A DNA stretch of 64,000 bases from positions 99,114 to 163,113 of the forward strand of contig BDDC01000031.1 in NCBI GenBank assembly GCA_001662425.1, given 5' to 3'. This document shows positions 7,331-16,087 of this stretch, piece after piece (positions within the stretch are counted from its first letter, which is position 1; each line of letters begins with the position of its first letter). This stretch comes from Chlamydomonas sphaeroides (taxonomy: Eukaryota > Chlorophyta > Chlorophyceae > Chlamydomonadales > Chlamydomonadaceae). Under the pieces are notes generated by a model that saw only the letters and a list, made by a program, of their open reading frames with translations, was not told the DNA's origin and did no database searches. Made by a program: the position numbers and the translations under genes.

Positions 7331-8896
7331 ATGAACAGAACGTGCGCGTACGATGCACAGGGGTCCTTAAGTTGTTCAAGAAGTCAAGGAGAAGTAGCAG
7401 TCGATCGAGGTCGTCAAGGAGTCGATCGAGGAGTAGTAGAAGACTTCTTTGCGCGAGAGGACCAAGTATGGGACCGGAACACGCGCTGGGCAAATGAGCA
7501 GAAGTTCCAGAGCGGCGCCGTGCTGTACACTATGAACGACCTGTACCGCCGAGAAAACTGCATGGCTTTCTGCGCCGCCACGGACGACTGCAAAGGCGTT
7601 GTCTACAACGATTCCCTGCATCAGTGCACGGTGCTGGGCGCTGTCTCTTCGACAATCACCAACGACACCAAGGCTTCTAGCTGGCTCAAGGAATGGAGCG
7701 TTGATGCGGACATCTCGGACAATGACATTGCAAACGGCAGTGTGTCGTACGACTCATTCGACGAATGCGCGGATGCCTGTTACAAGAAAGCGGCATGCAC
7801 AGCTGCCGTTTACACCCCGCATAACCGCCAGTGCACGATGAAGTCGTCAGCCCGTGGTCAGGTCAGCCGTTCCGGGAGTTACGTGTGGACACGCGCGCCA
7901 TCTGCCATACTGAACACCCCCAACCTCATGGCGTACTACACCGGCGAATCGTTCCAAGGGACGCAATGGATGGACTTGTCGCCGTTGAAGTACAATGCCA
8001 CCGTCATGGGCAAGCCCATCGCCCAGGCCGATTCCAAGGTACTGCGTGGCCGCATGTTTGTCAACGGCGAGGCGGGTGACGGCATCAACTTCCCCGATGA
8101 CATTTTACCACGCGACTACACGCTCTTCTACGTCGCTCGGTACTCGGGTGACGCCAAGGGGCGCATCTTTTCGGGAAAGACTAGGAATTGGCTCTCTGGC
8201 TTCCACGGCGGTAAGGCGGGTGTGGCGCACCACGAAAGGTGGATCACCAATGTCGAAGACTTGCACGGGAGCAGCTGGTTTGTCGGCACAGACCAAGGTG
8301 ACTTGTACCGGTCAAACCGGAAAGTACGCAGCAAGGAAGCGCCAGGGAATCCCTCGCACGACAGCATAACGATCCAGAGCCTCTTTGGAGAACCGAGCGA
8401 CTGGCAGGTGGCGTGCGTCATTGTTTACAACAGAAAGCTGACGTCGGCAGAGATCATAAAAATCGAGGATGAACTCGTAGACAACTATAATCTCTTTGTC
8501 GCCAGACCCGAACAGGGAGAGCTCGGCAATGGCGAGTACTTGCTGAGCACCACTGCAGAGACAGCGACGCTGTGGTCGCCTAATCGCAAGTTCTTCCTAA
8601 CCGTACAGGGGGACGGCAACATCGTCCTCGTGCGTGCCAAGGACAACAAATTGTTCTGGGCCGCCAACTGGACAGATACGTGGAATCAGAACCCCTTGAC
8701 AAACCCAGGTCCAGGGCCGTTCAAGTTTGTGCTCCAGTCACCGGATGGTAACCTCGTCTTGTACAACGGGGAAGCGCGGCCGCTCTGGGCAACCGGGGAG
8801 TTGGCGGGGTCTGCAAAGTTGCGCGTCACGGACTATGGGCGCTTCGAGGTCATCGACGCAAGCGGTGCGTTGAGGTTCTGGCGCCCATTTCAATGA
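7331..8896 (+). CDS. PAN/apple - LamG-like - bulb-lectin protein, paralogue 1
   Basis: First of five tandem paralogues; 521 aa. The ATG at 7331 is chosen because the product then begins MNRTCAYDAQG, aligning with its paralogues; an earlier in-frame ATG at 7283 overlaps the helicase stop. Order: C-x-Y-x3-G-x-L-x-C tag (residues 4-14); a VVEDFFAREDQVW segment; PAN/apple-like module 1 (about 70-100, ENCMAFC...CKGVVYN); module 2 (about 140-175); a LamG/concanavalin-like region (about 193-390, YTLFYVARY, NWLSGFHGGKAGVAHH); a bulb-type lectin domain (about 396-521, with DGNLVLY). These modules bind carbohydrate or protein, so a virion-surface or host-attachment role is plausible. There is no obvious signal peptide. 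Confidence 0.85.
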   Translation: MNRTCAYDAQGSLSCSRSQGEVAVDRGRQGVDRGVVEDFFAREDQVWDRNTRWANEQKFQSGAVLYTMNDLYRRENCMAFCAATDDCKGVVYNDSLHQCTVLGAVSSTITNDTKASSWLKEWSVDADISDNDIANGSVSYDSFDECADACYKKAACTAAVYTPHNRQCTMKSSARGQVSRSGSYVWTRAPSAILNTPNLMAYYTGESFQGTQWMDLSPLKYNATVMGKPIAQADSKVLRGRMFVNGEAGDGINFPDDILPRDYTLFYVARYSGDAKGRIFSGKTRNWLSGFHGGKAGVAHHERWITNVEDLHGSSWFVGTDQGDLYRSNRKVRSKEAPGNPSHDSITIQSLFGEPSDWQVACVIVYNRKLTSAEIIKIEDELVDNYNLFVARPEQGELGNGEYLLSTTAETATLWSPNRKFFLTVQGDGNIVLVRAKDNKLFWAANWTDTWNQNPLTNPGPGPFKFVLQSPDGNLVLYNGEARPLWATGELAGSAKLRVTDYGRFEVIDASGALRFWRPFQ

Positions 8897-9188
8897 TGAC
8901 GCAGAAAGTACACTCGGCAAAGTCAATAGTGTTCCACCCTGGCATCGCTGCGGAACACCTCGATTCAACCTTGCTTCACCGTGTATGACACCGGGTCGCC
9001 TACACCCTATCCTAGCACCGACGACCCGGCTCCCGGTCTGTCCTCTGCCGCTCCACCAGACAGACACGGGCGTCTTCGCTGGCTCCTGTTTCCCGGGATC
9101 ATTTTGAAAAGAGAGGGCGAACGCTCTCGATCAGGTGTAACATTATTTGCTGTCACGAGTGTAAGAGTAAGAAGTAAAATAGTAAGTG

Positions 9189-10751
9189 ATGGCTTCTTGC
9201 GCATACGACGTGCAAGGGTCCCTGGTGTGCTCCGGTCACGAAAAGACGGAGAAGAATAAGTACCGAGTTCAGGAGGACTTCTTTGCACGTGGCGACGAAC
9301 TCTGGGACCGCCGAGTACGCTGGGGACAGTTCATCATCCCAGGGAACATCCTATACACCGTACCAGAGATCTACCGCAAGGAGAACTGCATGGCGTTCTG
9401 CGCCGGCATAGACGCGTGCGGCGCCGCCACATTCAACGACACGACCAACCAGTGCTTTCTCATGAAGGGTATGACGACGTCCAACGTCCTTCTCGACGCC
9501 CTCTCGGCAACATGGATCAAGGAATGGGCCGTTGACACGGATGTGTCTAGTGGCGATATCAGCCTCGCGCTCCCCAAGGTCTCTTTTGAGGCGTGTGCGG
9601 ATTCCTGCTTCGGCAATGCGACCTGCCAGGCCGCCATCTACGTGCCAGACACGCGTATGTGCACGCACAAGGGCACCGCAGGTGATAAAGTGACAAAGTC
9701 AGGGAGTTACATGTGGACACGCGGGCCATCGGCCATCACGACGACTCCCGGGTTGGTCGGGTACTACACGGGCGAGTCGTTCCAGGATAATCAATGGAAC
9801 GACCTGTCCCCGAGGGCCAACCACGCGCGTGTGGATAGTACCGGGGGGGCGCCGGTATCCATATCTGAGGGTAGCGCCCTGAGGGGTCGCCGGTTCGTGC
9901 GTGGTACCCCCAGGGAGCGGATCCTGTTCCCGACCGGCATTCTGCCGCCAAACTACACGCTTTTCCACGTCGCCAGGTACTCGGGTGCCAATAAAAAGCG
10001 CATCTTTACAGGCACCACGAACAATTGGTTGTCTGGTTTTTGGGGTGGAAAGGCTGGCGTGGCCCATCGTGACAAGGACTGGATCACATCTGATGCAGAC
10101 CTTCATGGCACGTGTTGGGTCCTCAGCAGCGACCAACCGGATATGTACCGTTCAAACCGCCGAAACCGCACCACCAAGCGCCCCGTGCTGGATGCTGCCG
10201 TTTCTGATAACATGGCGATCAACAAAGTCCCAAACGATCCAGAGAACAGCGATTGGCAGGTGGCGTGCGTCATTGTCTACGACCGCAAGTTGACGCCCCT
10301 CGAGATCGAGCGCATCGAGGATGAGCTGGTCGCCACGTACAATCTCTACATGCCCAAGCCGAGCAGCGAGCTGGGCATCGGCGACTTCCTGCTGAGCGGC
10401 AACGCGGAGACCGCGCGTCTGTACTCCCCCAACCGCAAGTTTTACCTGGAGATGCAAGGCGACGCCAATTTGAGTGTGTATCGCAACCCGAATGACGGCG
10501 GGCCGGGCGTGTGGCACGCCAATTGGACAGACACCTGGAACCAGAACCCACTCCTCAACCCGGGTCCTGCACCGTACAGGTTGCAATTGACGCCACCCGA
10601 TTCTCACCTCATGATCCTGAATGCCGATGGAAACCCCATCTGGCAGACGGGCGTCCTCCCGGGCTGCGCGGTGTTGCGCGTCACAGACGCCGGTCGGTTC
10701 GAGGTCGTCGATTCGACGGGCAAGGTCGTCTTTGTGCGACCCTACACGTAA
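9189..10751 (+). CDS. PAN/apple - LamG-like - bulb-lectin protein, paralogue 2
   Basis: Same architecture as its neighbour: tag CAYDVQGSLVC at residues 4-14, QEDFFARGDELWDRR, two PAN-like modules (ENCMAFCAGIDAC; SFEACADSCFGNATC), a LamG-like region (YTLFHVARY, NWLSGFWGGKAG) and a C-terminal bulb-lectin domain (LWHANW-type WTDTWNQNP core). Length is 520 aa. The ATG at 9189 is preceded by GTG in frame; the paralogues support ATG. The 292 bases separating it from paralogue 1 are the longest spacer in the array and hold nothing I recognise. Predicted carbohydrate-binding surface protein. Confidence 0.85.
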   Translation: MASCAYDVQGSLVCSGHEKTEKNKYRVQEDFFARGDELWDRRVRWGQFIIPGNILYTVPEIYRKENCMAFCAGIDACGAATFNDTTNQCFLMKGMTTSNVLLDALSATWIKEWAVDTDVSSGDISLALPKVSFEACADSCFGNATCQAAIYVPDTRMCTHKGTAGDKVTKSGSYMWTRGPSAITTTPGLVGYYTGESFQDNQWNDLSPRANHARVDSTGGAPVSISEGSALRGRRFVRGTPRERILFPTGILPPNYTLFHVARYSGANKKRIFTGTTNNWLSGFWGGKAGVAHRDKDWITSDADLHGTCWVLSSDQPDMYRSNRRNRTTKRPVLDAAVSDNMAINKVPNDPENSDWQVACVIVYDRKLTPLEIERIEDELVATYNLYMPKPSSELGIGDFLLSGNAETARLYSPNRKFYLEMQGDANLSVYRNPNDGGPGVWHANWTDTWNQNPLLNPGPAPYRLQLTPPDSHLMILNADGNPIWQTGVLPGCAVLRVTDAGRFEVVDSTGKVVFVRPYT

Positions 10752-10800
10752 ATATAATTGTCACATTTTTCACTCGACAGAGTGTAACTGTATTGTGAGG

Positions 10801-12686
10801 ATGATGACGTGTGCTTACGACGCGCAGGGTACCCTGCAATGCGTCCGACCAGAGAACGAAGCCGTGATCGAGGGGTTTGCCCGCGACGACGAGGTCTGGA
10901 ACCAACAGACCAAGAACTCCGTGTGGGCAGACAAGACCAACGTCGCTGGAGGTACTTATGAAGTCATCTCCGGCATTTATCGCCAGGAGAACTGCATGGC
11001 GTTCTGCAAGAACATCGACCGGTGCAAGGGGACCGTGTATAACAGCCTCACGCGGCAGTGTGAGCTCAAGGACTCTGTGTCTTCCAATGTCTCCCCAGAC
11101 CCCGAGACGACGCTGTGGCTAAAAGAGTGGACGCATAATCGTGGCATGCAGGGTAACGACATGGGCATCTCCTTCAAGGACATGGGAACATTTGATGCGT
11201 GCGCGGAGGCGTGCCGCATCGAAACCGACTGCCAGGCTGCCCTCTACGTGCCCGAGCGCCGCATGTGTACGTTGAAGTCGGGGACAAAAGATCAGGGACC
11301 GGGAGGTAACGCGAGTACACCCGGCTCGTATCTGTGGACCCGGGCGCCCTCCGCGATCCTGACGACACCCGGGCTCATGGCGTACTACACCGGGGAATCC
11401 TTCAACGGAGACCAGTGGAGCGACCTGTCTCCAGGCGGGAAGTACCACGCGCGTGTCCTCCGCGGAAGACCCACTGTGTCTATGTCTTCAGATAGCATGG
11501 GCGGGCGTAGCATCGTCACGGGAACGACCAACGACGTCATCCAATTTCCAAAAGAGATCTTACCACCCGTCTACACACTCTTCCATGTGACACGGTACAC
11601 TCCGGGCTCTGCTAACAAAGGGCGCATCATCGCCGGCAGCACCAGGAACTGGCTCTCTGGCTTCTTTGGTGGCAGGTCGGGCGTGGCGTTTCACGAAGGC
11701 TGGCTCTCCTGGGAACAGGACCGACATGGGGACTGTTGGGTCCTGTCCACTGATCAGAATGCGCTCTATCGGTCAAACTTTCGTACGCGCACAGACGGCC
11801 CGGGCCCCGGGATGACCACATACGACAACATCATGATCAATTTGCACGGCGAGAAGAGCGACTGGCAGGTGGCCTGTGTCGTCGTCTATGGACGACGCCT
11901 CGAGATGGTCGAGATCCAAAAGATCGAGAGGGAGCTGGCAGAGACCTATAACCTCTTCATGGCGAGACCGGAACGTGGTGAGTTTGGGAACGGCGATTAC
12001 ATGATCAGTGGGACAGAGGAGACGGGTGTACTGTGGTCGCCCAACCGACAGTACAAACTAGTCCTGCAGAACGATGCAAATCTTGTCCTCTACAGCATCA
12101 AAGACGATAAGGGCGTCTGGGCTGCCAGCTGGACCGACACGTGGGGCCAGAACCCCACGGTGAACCCGGGACCCGGGCCGTANNNNNNNNNNNNNNNNNN
12201 NNNNNNNNNNNNNNNNNNNNNNNNNNNNNNNNNNNNNNNNNNNNNNNNNNNNNNNNNNNNNNNNNNNNNNNNNNNNNNNNNNNNNNNNNNNNNNNNNNNN
12301 NNNNNNNNNNNNNNNNNNNNNNNNNNNNNNNNNNNNNNNNNNNNNNNNNNNNNNNNNNNNNNNNNNNNNNNNNNNNNNNNNNNNNNNNNNNNNNNNNNNN
12401 NNNNNNNNNNNNNNNNNNNNNNNNNNNNNNNNNNNNNNNNNNNNNNNNNNNNNNNNNNNNNNNNNNNNNNNNNNNNNNNNNNNNNNNNNNNNNNNNNNNN
12501 NNNNNNNNNNNNNNNNNNNNNNNNNNNNNNNNNNNNNNNNNNNNNNNNNNNNNNNNNNNNNNNNNNNNNNNNNNNNNNNNNNNNNNNNNNNNNNNNNNNN
12601 NNNNNNNNNNNNNNNNNNNNNNNNNNNNNNNNNNNNNNCTCGAGGTCGTCGACTCCAATGGCGAAATCGTATTCGGACGACCTTGA
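10801..12686 (+). CDS. PAN/apple - LamG-like - bulb-lectin protein, paralogue 3 (interrupted by assembly gap)
   Basis: Begins MMTCAYDAQG at 10801 and follows the paralogue architecture through the LamG-like region (NWLSGFFGGRSGVAFHEG) into the bulb-lectin domain, where an N run begins at 12183. After the gap, the expected C-terminus (EVVDSNGEIVFGRP, stop 12684-12686) appears in a frame that does not match the upstream one if the gap is taken as 456 bases. Comparison with paralogue 4 suggests that only about 121 bases are missing, a length that would reconcile the two frames. The frame disagreement is therefore probably an artefact of gap size and not a mutation. The exact protein length is unknown. 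Confidence 0.75.
12183..12638. other. Assembly gap (456 N)
   Basis: A run of 456 undetermined bases. The 62 bases immediately before it are identical to those at 14050-14111 in paralogue 4, so the assembler probably stopped at a near-identical repeat. By alignment with paralogue 4 the true missing length is about 121 bases. Confidence 0.95.
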
Positions 12687-12756
12687 GAGTACCTTCAGAA
12701 TTTACTTGGTTGAGTGTATATCTCCAAAATAACGAGTAGCACAGCGAGAGTAGCAC

Positions 12757-14280
12757 ATGGATAACGCAAAAGCGTGTATGTACGATGTGCAGGGCGCACT
12801 GTGCTGTAGTGATACCCATGATACCAAGGAGATGTTCACACGTGACGATGACCCTTGGGACCGCTCCATCTGGTCGAACCACGATATTCAGGGTACCCCT
12901 CTGCTGACCATACCAGATGTGCATCGAAAAGAGAACTGTGTTGTGTTCTGTCAGGGCGTGGAGGATTGCAAGGGGGTCGTCTACAACCCCACCACAAACC
13001 ATTGCATGTTGCGGAGTAGCATGACATCCGATGTAGCGCCTGACCCGTCGCTCCAGGTGTGGCTCAAGGAGTGGAAATCACACACAGACATTGCAGGTGG
13101 TGTCATCGAAGGCGGTAGTGACATCAATGCGGATACTTTTGAAGCGTGCGCCGAGGCGTGTCAAAATAACGGCACGTGTGTGGCAGCGGCCTATGTACCC
13201 GACGCAAAGACTTGCAACCTCAAGTCGACCGCAGAGGGACGCGTAGATCGTCCGGGGTACTACCTCTGGACACCTGGTCCGTCCATGATCGCAAATACAC
13301 CCGACCTCGTTGCCTATTACACCGGGGAATCCTTTGTGCCCGGGACAGCACGGTGGATGGACCTGTCCGGGAACGGAAATCACGCAATCGCACAGGGCGC
13401 GCCGATGCCGATGCGTGATACCGCGCAGAGCCGCGTGTACGTCCAGGGTACGACGCGCGACTTCATACAGTTCCCACAAGCGATCTTGCCACCCGTGTAC
13501 ACACTCTTTCATGTAACACGCTATGTTCCGGGCTCTGCGAACAAAGGGCGCATCTTCACAGGACGGACAAGGAACTGGTTGTCCGGGTTTTTCGGCGGTA
13601 AATCGGGGGTGGTGTTCCACGAAGGGTGGCTCTCATGGGAACAAGATGTTCACGGGGACTGCTGGGTCCTGTCTACAGACCAGAATGGGCTCTATCGGTC
13701 GAACTTTCGTACACGCAAGGACGGCCCCGGTCCTGGGCATCCGACCTATGACAACCTCCTGATCCAGTCGCCCTATGGCGAGTGGAGTGATTGGCAGGTG
13801 GCATGCATCGCCGTGTACAGCCGGCACCTCGACATGCAAGAGATCATCGCGATCGAGAGAGAACTGGCTGCGACCTACAAACTCTTCATAGCAAGGCCAG
13901 ATCGCGGCGAGTTCGGAAACGGCGACTACATGATCAGCGGTACAGAGGAAACGGGTGTGCTCTGGTCACCAAACAAGAAGTACTATCTGGTGCTGCAGAG
14001 CGATGCCAACCTCGTCCTCTACAGGACGGAGGGCAATGTGGGTGTCTGGGCTGCCAGCTGGACCGACACGTGGGGCCAGAACCCCACGGTGAACCCGGGA
14101 CCCGGGCCGTACAAGCTCGTGCTGCACCCGCAGGATGCCCTGCTCGTCATCTACAATGCGCAGGGCCGGCCGCTGTGGGCCAACCGCGTGACGCCAGGGT
14201 GCGCCATACTGCGCGTCACAGACTACGGGCGCTTCGAGGTCGTCGATGCCAGCGGCGATGTCAAGTTCGGGCGGCCTTGA
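12757..14280 (+). CDS. PAN/apple - LamG-like - bulb-lectin protein, paralogue 4
   Basis: A complete 507-residue paralogue. Tag C-M-Y-D-V-Q-G-A-L-C-C at residues 7-17, EMFTRDDDPWDR, PAN-like modules (ENCVVFCQGVEDC; TFEACAEACQNNGTC), LamG-like region (YTLFHVTRYVPGSANKG, NWLSGFFGGKSG), bulb-lectin domain (VLQSDANLVLY, WTDTWGQNP). It is closest to paralogue 3, including 62 identical bases near the end, which implies recent duplication or gene conversion. The HEGWLSWEQD and STDQNGLYRSN stretches are nearly unchanged between the two. Predicted carbohydrate-binding protein. Confidence 0.87.
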   Translation: MDNAKACMYDVQGALCCSDTHDTKEMFTRDDDPWDRSIWSNHDIQGTPLLTIPDVHRKENCVVFCQGVEDCKGVVYNPTTNHCMLRSSMTSDVAPDPSLQVWLKEWKSHTDIAGGVIEGGSDINADTFEACAEACQNNGTCVAAAYVPDAKTCNLKSTAEGRVDRPGYYLWTPGPSMIANTPDLVAYYTGESFVPGTARWMDLSGNGNHAIAQGAPMPMRDTAQSRVYVQGTTRDFIQFPQAILPPVYTLFHVTRYVPGSANKGRIFTGRTRNWLSGFFGGKSGVVFHEGWLSWEQDVHGDCWVLSTDQNGLYRSNFRTRKDGPGPGHPTYDNLLIQSPYGEWSDWQVACIAVYSRHLDMQEIIAIERELAATYKLFIARPDRGEFGNGDYMISGTEETGVLWSPNKKYYLVLQSDANLVLYRTEGNVGVWAASWTDTWGQNPTVNPGPGPYKLVLHPQDALLVIYNAQGRPLWANRVTPGCAILRVTDYGRFEVVDASGDVKFGRP

Positions 14281-14326
14281 GAGAGTCGTAGTAGTATTTC
14301 TCCTGCAGAGAGAGAAAGAAAGAAGA

Positions 14327-15538
14327 ATGACGAAGAGTTGTACGTACACTGCGCAAGGGCAACTAGATTGTTTTGACGACTGCTCCATCGTTGTTGAGAC
14401 GTTTGCAAAGGGCGATAAGCCGTGGAATGCCAGCACACGTTGGTCGCAACGTGATCTTCAAGAGGGTACCATGTACACCATACCACATATGTACCGCAAG
14501 GAGAACTGCATGGCGCTGTGTGATGCCATAGATGTCTGCAAGGGCGTCGTTTACAACGGGGGAACCCGGCAGTGCGCGATCAAGAATTACCTGTCATCGA
14601 ACATCGTATCAGATGCGACCTCGTCCATGTGGCTTAAAGACTGGATCATTGACACGGACCTGCCCGGTGGCGCCAATATTGACATGCCCGACATGTCCGC
14701 GGTCAACGACTTTGAGTCGTGCGCATCAGCGTGTGCGGGAAGGACCGCCTGCGTGGCCGCAGTGTACACCCCCGATAACGGCAAGTGCATACTGAAGTCC
14801 ACTAGTGCAACACCGGTCGTCAAACCCGGGAGTTATGTGTGGACGCGCGCATCGTCGGTAGTGAAAACGCCGGACTCGATCATGCCCATATCCATTGTCG
14901 ATATCACCAATTGGTACAAACGGATGACCTGGTTCAACCTGAACGATACACAACCGTGGCGGATCTTGAAAGCCGGTACGGATCCGTATGTGCAGTTACA
15001 GCTTGCTCGGAACGGCGCGGGAAGCTCGCTGTGCAAACTCTTCAACAACATCCGGCTCCAAGACTTTGCGACCAGCGATATCAACTTTGAGCTGTACATC
15101 GGCAGCCCTAGCGAGGGGGACGCCATGTGGTTCTCAATGGGCAATGATGTATCGCAGGTGACTCAGTACGAGGCCGAATTCACCACTACGACCGGGTACC
15201 AAGTCATCTTTGCGATCTCACCATTACAACCGCCTGGCATCTACGTCATGAAGAATCGAAGCAGCGGGTCCAATCAAAAGATCGCGTTCTATCCCACAAC
15301 GTTCACGCGGCTCGAATGGGTACCCGTGCGCATCCTGTACACCAAGGGCACCAGCAAGACGTGGCGCATTTACTTGGCGAATACGCTCGTCTTATCCATT
15401 GATGATGCGAACAATGCGACATGGCGCCAGACCTCGGGCATGGCCTGGGGCTTCAACGCTCGCACGGGGGCATCGTCCGCAGACTTATTCATCCGTTCGG
15501 TGAGCGTCGTGAGCACGCATGATGCACCGACTCGATGA
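14327..15538 (+). CDS. PAN/apple protein with a different C-terminal domain, paralogue 5
   Basis: The ATG at 14327 gives MTKSCTYTAQGQLDC, aligning with the paralogues' tag. The FAKGDKPWN segment and both PAN-like modules (ENCMALCDAIDVC; DFESCASACAGRTAC) are retained. After about residue 185 the LamG-like and bulb-lectin regions are absent. In their place are about 215 residues of beta-rich sequence (WYKRMTWFNL, MWFSMGNDVSQ, WRIYLANTLVLSIDD) that resembles a concanavalin-like jelly roll, though I cannot name the family. This is module exchange downstream of a conserved N-terminal half. Length is 403 aa. It ends the lectin array. Confidence 0.8.
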   Translation: MTKSCTYTAQGQLDCFDDCSIVVETFAKGDKPWNASTRWSQRDLQEGTMYTIPHMYRKENCMALCDAIDVCKGVVYNGGTRQCAIKNYLSSNIVSDATSSMWLKDWIIDTDLPGGANIDMPDMSAVNDFESCASACAGRTACVAAVYTPDNGKCILKSTSATPVVKPGSYVWTRASSVVKTPDSIMPISIVDITNWYKRMTWFNLNDTQPWRILKAGTDPYVQLQLARNGAGSSLCKLFNNIRLQDFATSDINFELYIGSPSEGDAMWFSMGNDVSQVTQYEAEFTTTTGYQVIFAISPLQPPGIYVMKNRSSGSNQKIAFYPTTFTRLEWVPVRILYTKGTSKTWRIYLANTLVLSIDDANNATWRQTSGMAWGFNARTGASSADLFIRSVSVVSTHDAPTR

Positions 15539-15568
15539 TGACGAAAAATGACAATGTCGACTTCAAAA

Positions 15569-15964
15569 TCAGAAGTTGCGGACCTTCGAATGTGCCCAAC
15601 GTGCCTTCACAGGCGGCGGCGTCTTGCACGGGTTGTAGAGTCGCGGTGTGCGCACGGGTGTGCAGTACCCCTCATCCGACGAGGTGTCGTCGACTTTGCA
15701 GGTCTTGATTTTGAGCGTCTTGTTTGTAATCTTGAGGTTGTCAAAGATGTTTGCGATCCTGTCCACTTCCTCGTGATCTTTGTCGTCAACTTCCTCGTGA
15801 TCTTTCTCGTGAACCTCTTCGTGATCCTCCTCGTGATCTTTCACGTCTTTCTTGGACATCTCCTTCTCCAGGACACTGAGCCGGAGCCACAGCTCTGCTG
15901 CGAAGCGGGTCATCTTGGGGGTTCTGTTGAAGCCTTGGACGCGCGGTGTTGATGCGTCGGCCAT
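15569..15964 (-). CDS. Charged DHEE-repeat protein, 131 aa
   Basis: Residues about 25-70 are a highly charged helix with a repeated DHEEVHEKDHEEV-type pattern, probably a coiled coil or extended single helix. The N-terminus (ADASTPRVQGFNRTPKM) and the C-terminus (TPVRTPRLYNPCKTPPP) carry TP-R motifs that resemble phosphorylation sites. A TATATATA stretch lies about 110 bases upstream of the start on the coding strand. Family unknown. Confidence 0.6.
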   Translation of the reverse strand: MADASTPRVQGFNRTPKMTRFAAELWLRLSVLEKEMSKKDVKDHEEDHEEVHEKDHEEVDDKDHEEVDRIANIFDNLKITNKTLKIKTCKVDDTSSDEGYCTPVRTPRLYNPCKTPPPVKARWAHSKVRNF

Positions 15965-16087
15965 CGTAGCTATGGCCTTTAAAAGTCCTCTCCTGAGACG
16001 TATTCAATTTTTTGCATCTACTTATGGGGTACGCATGGGTCTCTGGGGGGGTACGGATGGTACGCTGGGGACTCCTATATATAGTCC

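Noticed and set aside
12058..13002. Minus-strand open frame across the assembly gap
   Set aside because: Artificial: the N run has no stops, and its flanks are antisense to lectin genes.
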